Positions 25,378-34,742 of a DNA stretch of 51,361 nt are shown here, piece by piece (position 1 is the first letter of the stretch; every line of letters begins with the position of its first letter). Source of the stretch: Kocuria sp. (GTDB lineage: Bacteria > Actinomycetota > Actinomycetes > Actinomycetales > Micrococcaceae). Position numbers and translations under genes: made by a program. The notes below the pieces were generated by a model. It made no database searches and was not told where the DNA came from. It saw only the letters and a list, made by a program, of their open reading frames with translations. The DNA lies in contig NZ_JAUMTZ010000014.1 of the NCBI RefSeq assembly GCF_030530945.1, forward strand, positions 1 through 51,361, read 5' to 3'.

Positions 25378-26768
25378 TGGCCGCGCGCACCCCCGGCAGC
25401 ACACGGGCCGGCGGCACCACGCGGACCGTGGAGACGCCCGGGGAAGCCCACGGGCACCGTCCCGCCGGAGCGGCACTGAGCACCCGGGCCCGCCGGCTGT
25501 GGCACCAGGTCACGGACGGGCCGCTCGTGCACTCCTACTACGCGCTGGCCGGGTGCGTGGTCCTGCTGACCGGCATCGGCGTGATGATGGTCCTCTCGGC
25601 CTCGGCCGTGGAGTCCATCTCCGACTCCCGCTCCGCCTACGCCCTGTTCGGGCGGCAGGTGCTCTTCGGTGTCCTCGGTCTCGTGGCCATGCTCGGCCTG
25701 TCCGTGGTCCCCACGCGGTTCTACGTGAAGCTCGCGTGGCCGGCGTGGCTGGTGAGCGTGTTCATCTCGGCGCTCGTGTTCACCCCCCTGGGGCGCGAGG
25801 TCAACGGCAACCGCAACTGGCTCGTGATCGGCGGCCAGTCCGTCCAGCCCTCCGAGATCGCCAAGCTCGCGCTGTGCATCTGGCTCGCGGCGCTGTTCGC
25901 CCGGCAGGGACGCGAGGTGGAGCAGGACTGGAAGAAGGCCCTGTGGCCCTCCTTCGGCGGGTTCATCGTGCCCACCGGGCTCACACTGGCCGGTGGGGAC
26001 GCCGGGACCGCCATCGTCTTCGCCCTGATCTACGCGGCCTCCCTGTGGTTCGTGCGCGCCCCCCTGAGGATCTTCGCCGGCGGTGCCGCGCTGCTCGCGG
26101 CCGCCGGGCTGTTCCTGGTGGTCACCTCACCGCACCGCCTGGACCGCATCACCGGCTGGCTGTTCGGGGACTGCGGTGCCACGGACGCGTGCTGGCAGGC
26201 GCAGCAGGGCCTCAACGCCCTGGCCACCGGCGGCTGGTGGGGCGTGGGGCTCGGTCAGTCCCGCCTGAAGTACAACTACGTGCCCGAGGCGCACAACGAC
26301 TACATCTTCTCGATCATCGGGGAGGAGCTCGGCCTGGTGGGCACCGTGATCATCCTGGCCCTGTTCATCGTCATGGTGGTGGCCATGGCCCGGATCCTCA
26401 CCCGCACCCGCAGCACGTTCGTGCGGATCGCCACCGCGTGCGTCACCACGTGGCTCGTGGGGCAGGCGTTCGTGAACCTGGGCATGGTCACGGGGCTGCT
26501 CCCGGTGATCGGCATCCCGCTGCCGTTCATCAGCTACGGTGGTTCCGCGCTGCTGATGACCATGGCGGCCGTGGGCGTGGTGATGTCCTTCGCCCGGGTG
26601 CCCAGCACCGTCCGTGTGCGCACGGACCGCACGGCCGGGGGCGATCCCGAGGACCGGATCCTGGACGCCCAGGAGGCGCGGGAGCGCGGCTTCGAGGCGG
26701 ATCCGGCCGGTCCCCGCGTCCCCTGGCGGCAGCGCCTGAGCCGACGAATCGAAAGGGGACGAGGATGA
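25374..26768 (+). CDS. ftsW: Lipid II polymerase FtsW (SEDS family)
   Basis: A 464-residue membrane glycosyltransferase with about ten helices that polymerises septal glycan with FtsI. Family signatures: NGNRNWLVIG, PSEIAKLALCIWLA, YVPEAHNDYIFSIIGEELG and GIPLPFISYGGSALL. The first 50 residues are a cytoplasmic extension. The GTG at 25374 overlaps the murD stop (GTGA); an ATG directly follows at 25377. Presence between murD and murG indicates FtsW rather than RodA. Confidence 0.94.
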   Translation: MMAARTPGSTRAGGTTRTVETPGEAHGHRPAGAALSTRARRLWHQVTDGPLVHSYYALAGCVVLLTGIGVMMVLSASAVESISDSRSAYALFGRQVLFGVLGLVAMLGLSVVPTRFYVKLAWPAWLVSVFISALVFTPLGREVNGNRNWLVIGGQSVQPSEIAKLALCIWLAALFARQGREVEQDWKKALWPSFGGFIVPTGLTLAGGDAGTAIVFALIYAASLWFVRAPLRIFAGGAALLAAAGLFLVVTSPHRLDRITGWLFGDCGATDACWQAQQGLNALATGGWWGVGLGQSRLKYNYVPEAHNDYIFSIIGEELGLVGTVIILALFIVMVVAMARILTRTRSTFVRIATACVTTWLVGQAFVNLGMVTGLLPVIGIPLPFISYGGSALLMTMAAVGVVMSFARVPSTVRVRTDRTAGGDPEDRILDAQEARERGFEADPAGPRVPWRQRLSRRIERGRG

Positions 26769-27898
26769 CGTCCACGGACCACACCGACCACCCCGTGCAG
26801 CGCGCGGGCTCCGCGCGCGTGGTGCTCGCAGGCGGTGGCACCGCCGGGCACATCAGCCCCCTGCTCGCCATCGCCCACGCCATCCAGGAGGCGAGGGCGG
26901 ACGCGAGCGTGTGCGCCGTGGGCACCGCCTCCGGCATGGAGACGCGTCTGGTGCCCGCCGCGGGCGTGGACCTGGAGCTGATCGAGCGCGTCCCCCTGCC
27001 CCGCAGGCCCTCCGCGGACCTGCTGCGCCTGCCGCGCCGGATGGCCACGGCCGTCCAGCAGGCCGGCCGAATCCTGGACTCCCGCCAGGCCACCGTGGTG
27101 GTGGGCGTGGGCGGCTACGTCTGCACGCCCGTGTACCTGGCGGCCGCCCGGCGTCGGATCCCCGTGGTGATCCACGAGGCGAACGCGAAGCCCGGGATCG
27201 CCAACCGCGTGGGCGCCCGCTTCGCGTCGGTCGTGGCGACCGCCTTCCCGGACACGCCGCTGCGGGGTGCCCGCACCGTGGGCATGCCCATGCGGGAGGA
27301 GATCGCCACCCTGGACCGCGCCGCGCGGCGGAAGTCCGCCCGCCTGGCGCTGGGCCTGGAGCCAGACCTGCCCACGGTGGTGGTCACGGGCGGCTCGTCC
27401 GGCGCGCAGTCCATGAACCGCACCGTGGCCGCCATCGCCCAGGAGGTCGGCGAGCAGGGCTACCAGCTGCTCCACGTCACCGGGCGCGCCAAGGAGGTGC
27501 GCACCCCGGACGGCGAGCTGCTGCGCGCGGAGCACTACGTGCAGACGGAGTTCGTGGACGGGATGGAGACGGTCTACGCCGCGGCGGACCTGCTCGTGGC
27601 CCGTGCCGGTGCCGCCACGGTGTGCGAGGTCGCGGCCGTCGGCCTGCCTGCGGTGTTCGTGCCCCTGCCCATCGGCAACGGGGAGCAGGCACTCAACGCC
27701 CGCTCGCTCGTTGCCGCCGGTGGCGCGCAGCTCGTCCCGGACGCGGAGTTCACCCCCGCGTTCTACCGGGACACCGTGGCCCCGCTCGTCACCGACACCG
27801 CCCGCCTGGAGACCATGGCGCGCGCCTCGGCCTCGCACGGTGTGCGCGACGCCGCCCAGGTGATGGCCCGCCTCACGCTCGACGCCGCCCGCGCCTGA
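26765..27898 (+). CDS. murG: Lipid II synthase MurG
   Basis: A 377-residue GT-B glycosyltransferase adding GlcNAc to lipid I on the inner face of the membrane. The acceptor loop is LAGGGTAGHISPLLA, with VGVGGYVCTPVYLAA, VIHEANAKPGIANRV, and the donor-site GGSSGAQSMN and ARAGAATVCE. The ATG overlaps the ftsW stop (ATGA); the longer frame running back through ftsW is spurious. Confidence 0.95.
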   Translation: MTSTDHTDHPVQRAGSARVVLAGGGTAGHISPLLAIAHAIQEARADASVCAVGTASGMETRLVPAAGVDLELIERVPLPRRPSADLLRLPRRMATAVQQAGRILDSRQATVVVGVGGYVCTPVYLAAARRRIPVVIHEANAKPGIANRVGARFASVVATAFPDTPLRGARTVGMPMREEIATLDRAARRKSARLALGLEPDLPTVVVTGGSSGAQSMNRTVAAIAQEVGEQGYQLLHVTGRAKEVRTPDGELLRAEHYVQTEFVDGMETVYAAADLLVARAGAATVCEVAAVGLPAVFVPLPIGNGEQALNARSLVAAGGAQLVPDAEFTPAFYRDTVAPLVTDTARLETMARASASHGVRDAAQVMARLTLDAARA

Positions 27899-27928
27899 CC
27901 CCTTCCCCCTCGCCCACAGGAGACACCC

Positions 27929-29335
27929 GTGAACAACCAGCAGCCCCTCGACCCCCACGCGCTGGGCCGCGTGCACTTCATCGGCATGGGCGGCGCGGGC
28001 ATGTCCGCCGTGGCCCGGCTGCTGCTCGCGCGTGGTGTGCCGGTCAGCGGCTCGGACGCCAAGGACTCCCCGGGGCTGCGCGAGCTGGAGTCGCTGGGCG
28101 CCACGGTGTTCGTGGGCCAGGCGGGCGAGCACGTCGCGGGCGCCGACACGGTGGTGGTGTCCACGGCCATCAGGCCCGAGAACCCCGAGCTGGCCGCCGC
28201 GCGCGCCGCGGGGGCCACCGTGCTGCACCGTTCCCAGGCCCTCGCGGCGGCCATGCACGGGCGCCACGTCATCGCGGTCGCGGGCACCCACGGCAAGACC
28301 ACCACGAGCTCCATGACCACCGTGGCCCTGCGCGCCGCGGGCCTGGACCCGTCCTGGGCGATCGGGGCGTTCGTCGCGGACCTCGGTGCCAACGCGGGTC
28401 TCGGGGACGGCGAGTGGTTCGTGGCGGAGGCGGACGAGTCCGACGGCTCCTTCCTGGCCTACCACCCGCGGATCGCGGTGGTCACCAACGTGGAGCCCGA
28501 CCACCTGGACCACTACGGCACCGCCGAGGCCTTCCACCGGGCCTTCGACGAGTTCTCCGACACCATCAGCCCCGACGGGGTGCTGGTGGCCTGCGCGGAC
28601 GACGACGGCGCCGCGCGCCTGGCACGGCGTCGCGCCGAGCTCGGTGGCGCCGTCCTGACCTACGGCACGGACCCCGCCGCGGACGTCCGCGTCTCGGGCG
28701 CCACCCCCCGGGGCACGGGAGCCGCGTGCCGGCTCAGCTACCCGGTGGGGGAGCGGCGGCACGAGGCCGAGCTGACCCTGGCCGTGCCGGGGGCCCACAA
28801 CGTGGCCGACGCCGCCGCGGCCTTCACCGCGGGCCTCGCCGCGGGCGCCGAGCCCGAGGCGCTGCTCGCCGGGCTCGCCGACTTCCACGGCTCGGCCCGC
28901 CGCTTCGACCTGAAGGGGGAGGCGGCCTCCGTGCGCGTGGTGGACGACTACGCCCACCACCCCACCGAGGTGTCCGCCGCGCTGGCCGCCGCGCGGGACG
29001 TGGCGCAGGGCCACCGGGTGCTCGTGGTGTTCCAGCCCCACCTCTACTCCCGCACCCGCGAGTTCGCAGAGCCGTTCTGCCGCGCACTGGAGGCTGCGGA
29101 CCTCGCGTGCGTCCTGGACGTCTTCGGGGCCCGCGAGCAGCCGGAGCCCGGCATCACCGGGGCCACGATCACCGACCACGCCCGCGACGGTCGAGTGGTC
29201 TCCACACCCTCCGCCGAGGAGGCGATCCGCACCGTGCTCGCCCGCGCCGAGCCCGGTGACGTGGTCATGACGGTGGGCGCCGGTGACGTCACGGCCCTCG
29301 GCCCCCAGCTGCTCGCGGCCCTGGCGCTGCGCTGA
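27929..29335 (+). CDS. murC: UDP-N-acetylmuramate:L-alanine ligase
   Basis: A 468-residue ligase adding the first stem residue. N-terminal HFIGMGGAGMSAVARLL, ATP loop AGTHGKTTTSSMT, EADESDGSFL and VEPDHLDHYG, C-terminal DDYAHHPTEV. The GTG at 27929 has CAGGAGA upstream. The stop shares one base with the ftsQ start (TGATG). Confidence 0.95.
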   Translation: MNNQQPLDPHALGRVHFIGMGGAGMSAVARLLLARGVPVSGSDAKDSPGLRELESLGATVFVGQAGEHVAGADTVVVSTAIRPENPELAAARAAGATVLHRSQALAAAMHGRHVIAVAGTHGKTTTSSMTTVALRAAGLDPSWAIGAFVADLGANAGLGDGEWFVAEADESDGSFLAYHPRIAVVTNVEPDHLDHYGTAEAFHRAFDEFSDTISPDGVLVACADDDGAARLARRRAELGGAVLTYGTDPAADVRVSGATPRGTGAACRLSYPVGERRHEAELTLAVPGAHNVADAAAAFTAGLAAGAEPEALLAGLADFHGSARRFDLKGEAASVRVVDDYAHHPTEVSAALAAARDVAQGHRVLVVFQPHLYSRTREFAEPFCRALEAADLACVLDVFGAREQPEPGITGATITDHARDGRVVSTPSAEEAIRTVLARAEPGDVVMTVGAGDVTALGPQLLAALALR

Positions 29336-30453
29336 TGGCACGCTCCACCCCACCCCACCAGCCCTCGGCGGACGGCGAGCCCCGCGAACCGCGCGCCGTC
29401 ACCCCCGGCACCTCCGACGACCGCGCCACGGTGGATGACGCCACGTCCGGAGACACCGCCTCTCGGACCGCTGCCTCCCGGGGCGGCGCCGAGGCGACGG
29501 CGCTCCCTCCCCGGGGCACCGGCTCCACCGCGGCCGCGCCCGAGGATGCTGAGAGCGCCCACCCCGCAGACCCGCCCGTGCGGGTCAACGACGACGCCAA
29601 GGTCACCCGCCTGGACACCGGCGAGTTCGAGGCCGTCCCCGAGTCGGGCGGCAGGTTCTCCTCGTGGCGGGCGCGGCGGCGGGCCACCCGCGCGGCGGAG
29701 GCAGGACCCGGAGCGGGGGAGGGGGACGGCGACGCCACCACCGTGGTGCCGTTCCCGCCCAGCCCCGCGCGGCGGCGTCGTCGCACCAGGCTGCTCGCGG
29801 TGCTGCTGTCGCTGCTGGTGCTCGTGGTGCTGGTCGTCGCGGTGTTCTTCTCGCCGCTGTTCGCCACCCGCACCATCGACGTGCAGGGAGCCACGCTCAC
29901 CGACCCCGCGAAGGTGCGCGAGGCCCTCTCCGGCTACGAGGGCGTGCCCATGACCCGGATCTCCAAGGAGGACGTGCGGGCCTCGGTGGGCGACGTCCCG
30001 CAGGTGAAGTCCGTGGACGTCTCCTTCCGACCGCCCCACACCATCTCCGTGCAGCTGCACGAGCGCGTGGGCGTGGCCGTGGTCGAGGACGGCTCCTCCC
30101 TGGTGCTCGTGGACTCGGAGGGCAAGCCTCTCAGCACTGTGCCCAGGGCGCAGCGTCCGGACGTGCCGGTGGTCTCCGGTGGGCGGGCGGTGCTGAGCAC
30201 GCAGACCTTCCAGGACGTCTCGGCGGTGCTGGCCGCGCTGCCGGCGGACGTGCTCTCGCGCCTGGACGCCGCCGCCGCACCGTCCGGCTCGGCCGTGGAG
30301 CTCACGTTCAAGGACGGCGCGAAGGTCCGGTGGGGGGACGCGAGCGACAGCGACGTGAAGGCGCAGGTGATCGCCGCGCTGGTGAATTCCGGCCAGGCAG
30401 CCGGGGCCACGCTGATCGACGTGTCCGCGCCGCTGCACCCGGTGGTCTCCTGA
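29335..30453 (+). CDS. ftsQ: Cell division protein FtsQ (POTRA domain)
   Basis: A 372-residue bitopic divisome protein. The first 155 residues are a long, low-complexity cytoplasmic tail rich in Ala, Thr, Pro and Glu. One helix follows (about 158-180, LLAVLLSLLVLVVLVVAVFF), then a POTRA domain (TRTIDVQGATLTDPAKVREAL) and the FtsQ/DivIB domain (SFRPPHTISVQLHERVGVAV). Position between murC and ftsZ, with topology, secures the assignment. It links FtsL/FtsB-type proteins to the ring. Confidence 0.92.
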   Translation: MARSTPPHQPSADGEPREPRAVTPGTSDDRATVDDATSGDTASRTAASRGGAEATALPPRGTGSTAAAPEDAESAHPADPPVRVNDDAKVTRLDTGEFEAVPESGGRFSSWRARRRATRAAEAGPGAGEGDGDATTVVPFPPSPARRRRRTRLLAVLLSLLVLVVLVVAVFFSPLFATRTIDVQGATLTDPAKVREALSGYEGVPMTRISKEDVRASVGDVPQVKSVDVSFRPPHTISVQLHERVGVAVVEDGSSLVLVDSEGKPLSTVPRAQRPDVPVVSGGRAVLSTQTFQDVSAVLAALPADVLSRLDAAAAPSGSAVELTFKDGAKVRWGDASDSDVKAQVIAALVNSGQAAGATLIDVSAPLHPVVS

Positions 30454-30699
30454 ACCACGTCGCGGAAGGTCAAGACTTTCAGGTGAAGGTTGCATGTCAG
30501 GGGCGTCCGTCCATTCTTGGAACATCCCGGTAACACGCGAAGACATGGTAGGGACGGGACCCGATGGTTGGTATCCTTACCCACATTGGAACGAACAGGA
30601 CACAGGGTGACTCGAATACCGTGACATTCACGTAAAACTTGAGACTTCCCCCATCGCGTCATTCCCACATCCCCGCAAGCCCACGCGAGTTAGGTGCAT
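30454..30699 (+). promoter_or_regulatory. AT-richer ftsZ upstream region with candidate promoters
   Basis: 246 bases, visibly less GC-rich than the flanking genes. Best -10 candidates are TATCCT (30572-30577), TAAAAC (30633-30638) and ATTCTT (30513-30518); the last lies 17 bases after TTGCAT (30490-30495). None has a full consensus -35. Several promoters, as known for other ftsZ genes, would let ftsZ be transcribed apart from the cluster. Confidence 0.45.
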
Positions 30700-31944
30700 A
30701 TGGACTCCTCAACCCCCCAGAACTACTTGGCCGTCATCAAGGTGGTCGGCATCGGCGGCGGCGGTGTGAACGCCGTGAACCGCATGATCGAGGAAGGTCT
30801 GCGCGGTGTCGAGTTCATTGCCATCAACACGGACGCCCAGGCGCTGCTGATGTCGGACGCGGACGTCAAGCTCGACGTCGGCCGCGAGCTGACCCGTGGT
30901 CTCGGCGCCGGCGCCAACCCGGACGTGGGGCGCCAGGCCGCGGAGGACCACGAGGAGGAGATCCAGGAGGTTCTCAAGGGCGCGGACATGGTCTTCGTGA
31001 CCGCGGGTGAGGGCGGCGGCACCGGCACCGGCGGCGCGCCCGTGGTGGCGCGCATCGCCCGCTCGCTCGGCGCACTGACCATTGGCGTGGTCACCCGTCC
31101 GTTCACCTTCGAGGGCCGCCGCCGCTCCAACCAGGCGGAGAACGGCATCGAGACCCTGCGGGACGAGGTGGACACGCTCATCGTCATCCCCAACGACCGG
31201 CTGCTCTCCATCTCCGACCGCAACGTCTCCATGCTGGACGCCTTCAAGTCCGCGGACCAGGTCCTGCTCTCCGGTGTCTCCGGCATCACCGACCTCATCA
31301 CCACCCCGGGTCTGATCAACCTGGACTTCGCGGACGTGAAGTCCGTGATGCAGGGTGCGGGTTCCGCCCTCATGGGCATCGGCTCCGCGCAGGGCGAGGA
31401 CCGTGCCGTGAAGGCCGCCGAGCTCGCCATCGCCTCTCCGCTGCTGGAGGCCTCCATCGACGGTGCCCACGGTGTGCTGCTGTCCATCCAGGGCGGCTCG
31501 GACCTCGGCCTGTTCGAGATCAACGAGGCCGCGCGCCTCGTGCAGGAGGTGGCCCACCCGGAGGCCAACATCATCTTCGGTGCCGTGATCGACGACGCCC
31601 TGGGGGACCAGGCGCGCGTGACCGTCATCGCCGCGGGCTTCGACTCCGTCTCCCAGGAGACCAACGCGAACAACTCCTCCCCGGCCCAGCGCCAGGCGGA
31701 GAACACCCGTGCGGCCTTCGGCGGGGACGCCTCCCGTCCCTCGGGCGTGGGCCGCTCCCCGCAGCGCGGGGGCAGCTCCTACGCGGCGCCGACCTCCGCC
31801 CTCGGCTCCCGCCGCACCCAGGAGGACGACATCCCGGACGACGCCGGGTTCGACGTGGACCTGCCCGCGGAGACGGACTCCTCGTCCGCCCCCCACGGCA
31901 CCGCCCGCAAGGACTCCCTGGACTTCCCGGACTTCCTGAAGTGA
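30700..31944 (+). CDS. ftsZ: Cell division GTPase FtsZ
   Basis: A 414-residue tubulin homologue forming the Z ring. GTP-binding parts: VVGIGGGGVNAVNRM, the signature loop AGEGGGTGTGGAP, and the T7 loop NLDFADVKSVM with its catalytic aspartate. A variable linker (about 315-400) leads to the C-terminal peptide LDFPDFLK, the expected SepF-binding tail. ATG 30700 has TAGG close upstream; GTG 30694 is an alternative. With no ftsA nearby, SepF is the probable membrane anchor. A strong terminator follows. Confidence 0.97.
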   Translation: MDSSTPQNYLAVIKVVGIGGGGVNAVNRMIEEGLRGVEFIAINTDAQALLMSDADVKLDVGRELTRGLGAGANPDVGRQAAEDHEEEIQEVLKGADMVFVTAGEGGGTGTGGAPVVARIARSLGALTIGVVTRPFTFEGRRRSNQAENGIETLRDEVDTLIVIPNDRLLSISDRNVSMLDAFKSADQVLLSGVSGITDLITTPGLINLDFADVKSVMQGAGSALMGIGSAQGEDRAVKAAELAIASPLLEASIDGAHGVLLSIQGGSDLGLFEINEAARLVQEVAHPEANIIFGAVIDDALGDQARVTVIAAGFDSVSQETNANNSSPAQRQAENTRAAFGGDASRPSGVGRSPQRGGSSYAAPTSALGSRRTQEDDIPDDAGFDVDLPAETDSSSAPHGTARKDSLDFPDFLK

Positions 31945-32035
31945 CCTCGGGGGTGCCGCGCACCCGCACCGCGCACCGGACCACCACGCCGCCCCCAGCA
32001 CGGGGGAGCCGACACGGATCCACCGCGCCGACCGC

Positions 32036-32077
32036 GTGACGGGGGTGGCCACCCAGCCGGGTGGCCACCCCCGTCAC
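32036..32077 (+). terminator. 19-bp terminator hairpin after ftsZ
   Basis: Perfect stem: 32036-32054 (starting GTGACGGGGG) pairs with 32059-32077 (ending CCCCCGTCAC), 4-base loop AGCC, then GTTCC. This ends the mraZ-ftsZ transcription block. Confidence 0.85.
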
Positions 32078-32168
32078 GTTCCACGACACGCTCCTCCGCA
32101 CTGGCCGGGGAGCGCCGAACAAGACACGGCGACCGCGGTGACGCGGTGCGCGCCGAGGGGGAGAGCAG

Positions 32169-32903
32169 ATGTGGTTCCGGACGGACTGGGGTAGCGCGGG
32201 CATCGCGTTCACGGACGCGTCGGAGGGCAACCTGGCGGCGCACACGGGCGACGACCCCGCGGAGGTGGCCCGGCGGCGTCGTGCGCTGGAAGACGGGCTG
32301 GGCGTCGCCCCGGTGCGCTACGTCCACCAGGTCCACGGCACCGTGGTCCACGACGTCACGGGCACCGCGGTGCCCGCCACCGCCCCCGAGGCGGATGCCG
32401 CCGTGAGCGCGGACGGCACGCCCCTGGGCATCCTCACTGCGGACTGCCTGCCGGTGGTCCTCGTGGGACGGGCGCCCGGCGCGGAGCGCGGGACCGCCCC
32501 CCTCCTCGCGGTGGCCCACGCCGGCCGCCGTGGTCTGCTGGACGGGGTGCTGGAACGCACCGTGGAGGCGCTGCGGGAACGCGGCGCCGAGGACCTGCGC
32601 GCGTGGATCGGTCCGGCCGTGTGCGGGGACTGCTACGAGGTCCCCGCCGAGATGGCGGCGGACGCGGAGCGGGTGCTGCCCGGGATCGCCACCACCACCC
32701 GCCAGGGCACGCCCGGGCTGGACCTCCCGGGGGCCGCCCGCCGCCTGCTCGAAGCCCACGGCGTCACGGTGGCCCCGGAGGGTGCCGACCGCACCGCGTG
32801 GTGCACCCTGGAGCACGCGGGGCTGTTCTCCTACCGACGCGACCACACCCCCGGACGACTGGCCGGGATCGTGTGGCCCACCCACATCCAGGACGCTGCA
32901 TGA
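32169..32903 (+). CDS. pgeF: PgeF/YfiH family protein (multicopper-like purine nucleoside phosphorylase fold)
   Basis: A 244-residue homologue of E. coli YfiH, reported to remove wrongly incorporated residues from UDP-MurNAc precursors and, in other members, to phosphorolyse nucleosides. The metal and active residues are in YVHQVHGTVVHD, TADCLPVVL (Cys) and VAHAGRRGLLDGVLE (His), with WIGPAVCGDCYEV. ATG 32169 follows GGGGGAGAG. The stop overlaps yggS (ATGA). Its place directly after ftsZ is conserved in Actinobacteria. Confidence 0.9.
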   Translation: MWFRTDWGSAGIAFTDASEGNLAAHTGDDPAEVARRRRALEDGLGVAPVRYVHQVHGTVVHDVTGTAVPATAPEADAAVSADGTPLGILTADCLPVVLVGRAPGAERGTAPLLAVAHAGRRGLLDGVLERTVEALRERGAEDLRAWIGPAVCGDCYEVPAEMAADAERVLPGIATTTRQGTPGLDLPGAARRLLEAHGVTVAPEGADRTAWCTLEHAGLFSYRRDHTPGRLAGIVWPTHIQDAA

Positions 32904-33727
32904 ACCCCGAGAATTCACTCCCCGTTCCCGAAGAGACCGCCCACCGCACCGCCGAGCTCGCCCAGCGGCTCGCCACGGTGCGCGGCCGAATCCTCGACGC
33001 CGCCGCGCAGCGCCCGCAGGAGCGCGCCCACGGCGGAGAGCTGCCCGCGCTCGTGGTGGTCACCAAGTTCTTCCCCGCAGCGGATGTCCTGCGCCTGCGG
33101 GACCTCGGGGTGCGTGCGGTGGGGGAGAACAAGGACCAGGAGGCCGGCCCCAAGGCGCGGGAGGTGGCGGAGGCCCTGGCGGCCCAGCAGCCCCCGGTGA
33201 GCCCGCCGGCGTGGCACTTCGTGGGGCAGCTGCAGTCGAACAAGGCGAAGCACGTGGTCCGCTACGCCTCCTGGGTGCACTCCGTGGACCGGCCCTCACT
33301 GGTCACCGCCCTGGGCAGGGCCGTGCGCGCCCACCGGGAGGCGGTGGCCGCGGGCGAGACCCCCGCCGGGCCGTGCGCCCGGGAGGACCTCACGTGCCTG
33401 CTGCAGGTGAACCTGGACCCGGATGCCGCGGCACAGGACACCCGTGGCGGTGCCCACCCGGCAGTGGTCGCGGAGCTCGCGGATGCGGTCGCGGCGACCG
33501 AGGGACTGCGCGTGGGCGGGGTCATGGCGGTGGCGCCCCGGGAGGGTGAGCCCGCCCCCGCCTTCGAGCGGCTGTGGGAGATCTCCAGCGCCCTGCGCGG
33601 GGACCACCCGGACGCCCGCGCGATCTCGGCGGGCATGAGCGGGGACCTCGAGGCCGCCGTGCACGCCGGTGCCACGCACGTGCGCGTGGGCTCCGATGTC
33701 CTCGGGCCACGTCCCGCGGTGCGGTAG
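32900..33727 (+). CDS. yggS: Pyridoxal phosphate homeostasis protein YggS
   Basis: A 275-residue PLP-binding TIM-barrel protein without known catalysis, which controls free PLP and amino acid balance. The PLP lysine is in VVVTKFFPAADV, followed by GENKDQEAGPKA, WHFVGQLQSNKAKHVV and the phosphate-binding SAGMSGDLEAAVHAGATHVRVG sequence (split here into SAGMSGDLEAAV and GATHVRVGSDV). ATG 32900 overlaps the pgeF stop. Confidence 0.93.
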   Translation: MNPENSLPVPEETAHRTAELAQRLATVRGRILDAAAQRPQERAHGGELPALVVVTKFFPAADVLRLRDLGVRAVGENKDQEAGPKAREVAEALAAQQPPVSPPAWHFVGQLQSNKAKHVVRYASWVHSVDRPSLVTALGRAVRAHREAVAAGETPAGPCAREDLTCLLQVNLDPDAAAQDTRGGAHPAVVAELADAVAATEGLRVGGVMAVAPREGEPAPAFERLWEISSALRGDHPDARAISAGMSGDLEAAVHAGATHVRVGSDVLGPRPAVR

Positions 33728-33791
33728 CGTAAAGACGGACGACATGCGGGCCGATGCACGTCGCCCCCCGCTGAAGGATTGAGGAGAGAAC

Positions 33792-34313
33792 ATGGCCGGA
33801 GCGCTGCGTCGCACCATGGTCTATCTCGGGCTGGCCGAGAGCGACGACGAGTACATCTCCGAAGAGACCCCCCGCCCCCGGGAGAGCCCCCGGAGCACCG
33901 ACGGCCCCGCCGCCGCCCCGAGCGAGAGCGGCAGCACCTCCGTGGCGCGCCGTTCCCCCGAGTACCGAGCCCCCGTGACCCCCATCAAGCGGGCTCCCAG
34001 CTCCCGAGAGGACGACAACGAATTGCGCACCATCACCACAGTGCACCCCCGGTCGTACAACGACGCCAAATCCATCGGGGAGGCGTTCCGGGACGGCACT
34101 CCGGTGATCATGAACGTCTCCGACATGGGTGAGGCCGAGGCCAAGCGGCTGGTGGACTTCGCCGCCGGGCTGGTGTTCGCGCTGCACGGGTCCATCGAGC
34201 GCGTCACCGCCAAGGTGTTCCTGCTCACGCCCTCCTTCGTGGAGGTCCGCGACCAGGGCCACCACGACGAGATCGACGAGGAGCCCGCACCCCTCGAGCA
34301 GGTCGAGGGCTGA
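33792..34313 (+). CDS. sepF: Cell division protein SepF
   Basis: A 173-residue FtsZ-binding membrane anchor. The N-terminus MAGALRRTMVYLGL is an amphipathic membrane-targeting helix. After a disordered linker (about 20-80), the globular domain carries TTVHPRSYNDAKSIGEAFRD and the FtsZ-binding core VIMNVSDMGEAEAKRLVDFA. ATG 33792 has a strong GAGGAGA site. Confidence 0.95.
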   Translation: MAGALRRTMVYLGLAESDDEYISEETPRPRESPRSTDGPAAAPSESGSTSVARRSPEYRAPVTPIKRAPSSREDDNELRTITTVHPRSYNDAKSIGEAFRDGTPVIMNVSDMGEAEAKRLVDFAAGLVFALHGSIERVTAKVFLLTPSFVEVRDQGHHDEIDEEPAPLEQVEG

Positions 34314-34315
34314 CC

Positions 34316-34612
34316 GTGAACCTCGCGCTGTCGATCGTCTACCTGCTGATCCACGTCCTGTACATCGCGCTGATCGCGCGTCTCGTGCTCGACTGGATCC
34401 AGATGTTCGCGCGCGGGTGGCGGCCCCGGGGCCTCGCACTGGTGGCCGCGTCCACCGTCTACTCCCTGACCGACCCGCCCATGAAGGCCCTGCGCCGCCT
34501 CGTGCCCCCGCTGCGATTCGGCGGCGTGGCGCTGGACCTGGGCTTCCTGATCCTGGTCTTCGCCGTCAGCATCCTGCAGAACGTGGTTGCCTCGCTGCTG
34601 CTGCGCGTGTGA
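34316..34612 (+). CDS. yggT: YggT family membrane protein
   Basis: A 98-residue protein with two helices (about 3-25, 74-97) and the family signature TDPPMKALRRLVPP. The function is uncertain; it is retained between sepF and divIVA in Gram-positives. The GTG start is 2 bases after the sepF stop with GAGGG upstream. Confidence 0.9.
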   Translation: MNLALSIVYLLIHVLYIALIARLVLDWIQMFARGWRPRGLALVAASTVYSLTDPPMKALRRLVPPLRFGGVALDLGFLILVFAVSILQNVVASLLLRV

Positions 34613-34643
34613 CGCCTCGACCCCGGCCGCGGATGCGCGGTTG

Positions 34644-34649
34644 TATCCT
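34644..34649 (+). promoter_or_regulatory. Candidate -10 element of divIVA
   Basis: TATCCT preceded by TTG, about 95 bases before the divIVA ATG. The same hexamer stands upstream of ftsZ. No clear -35. Confidence 0.4.
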
Positions 34650-34742
34650 GAGCCGGACTCCGTTTCACGGGTGCCCGCTCGCGCGGTGCCACCCGCTCCC
34701 ACCCCCGAACCGAACGGTTCAGCTCACCTAGGAGGAACACCC

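Noticed and set aside
26534..29353. A 939-residue open frame antisense to ftsW, murG and murC
   Set aside because: Low-complexity translation, crosses several real gene boundaries, no ribosome site.
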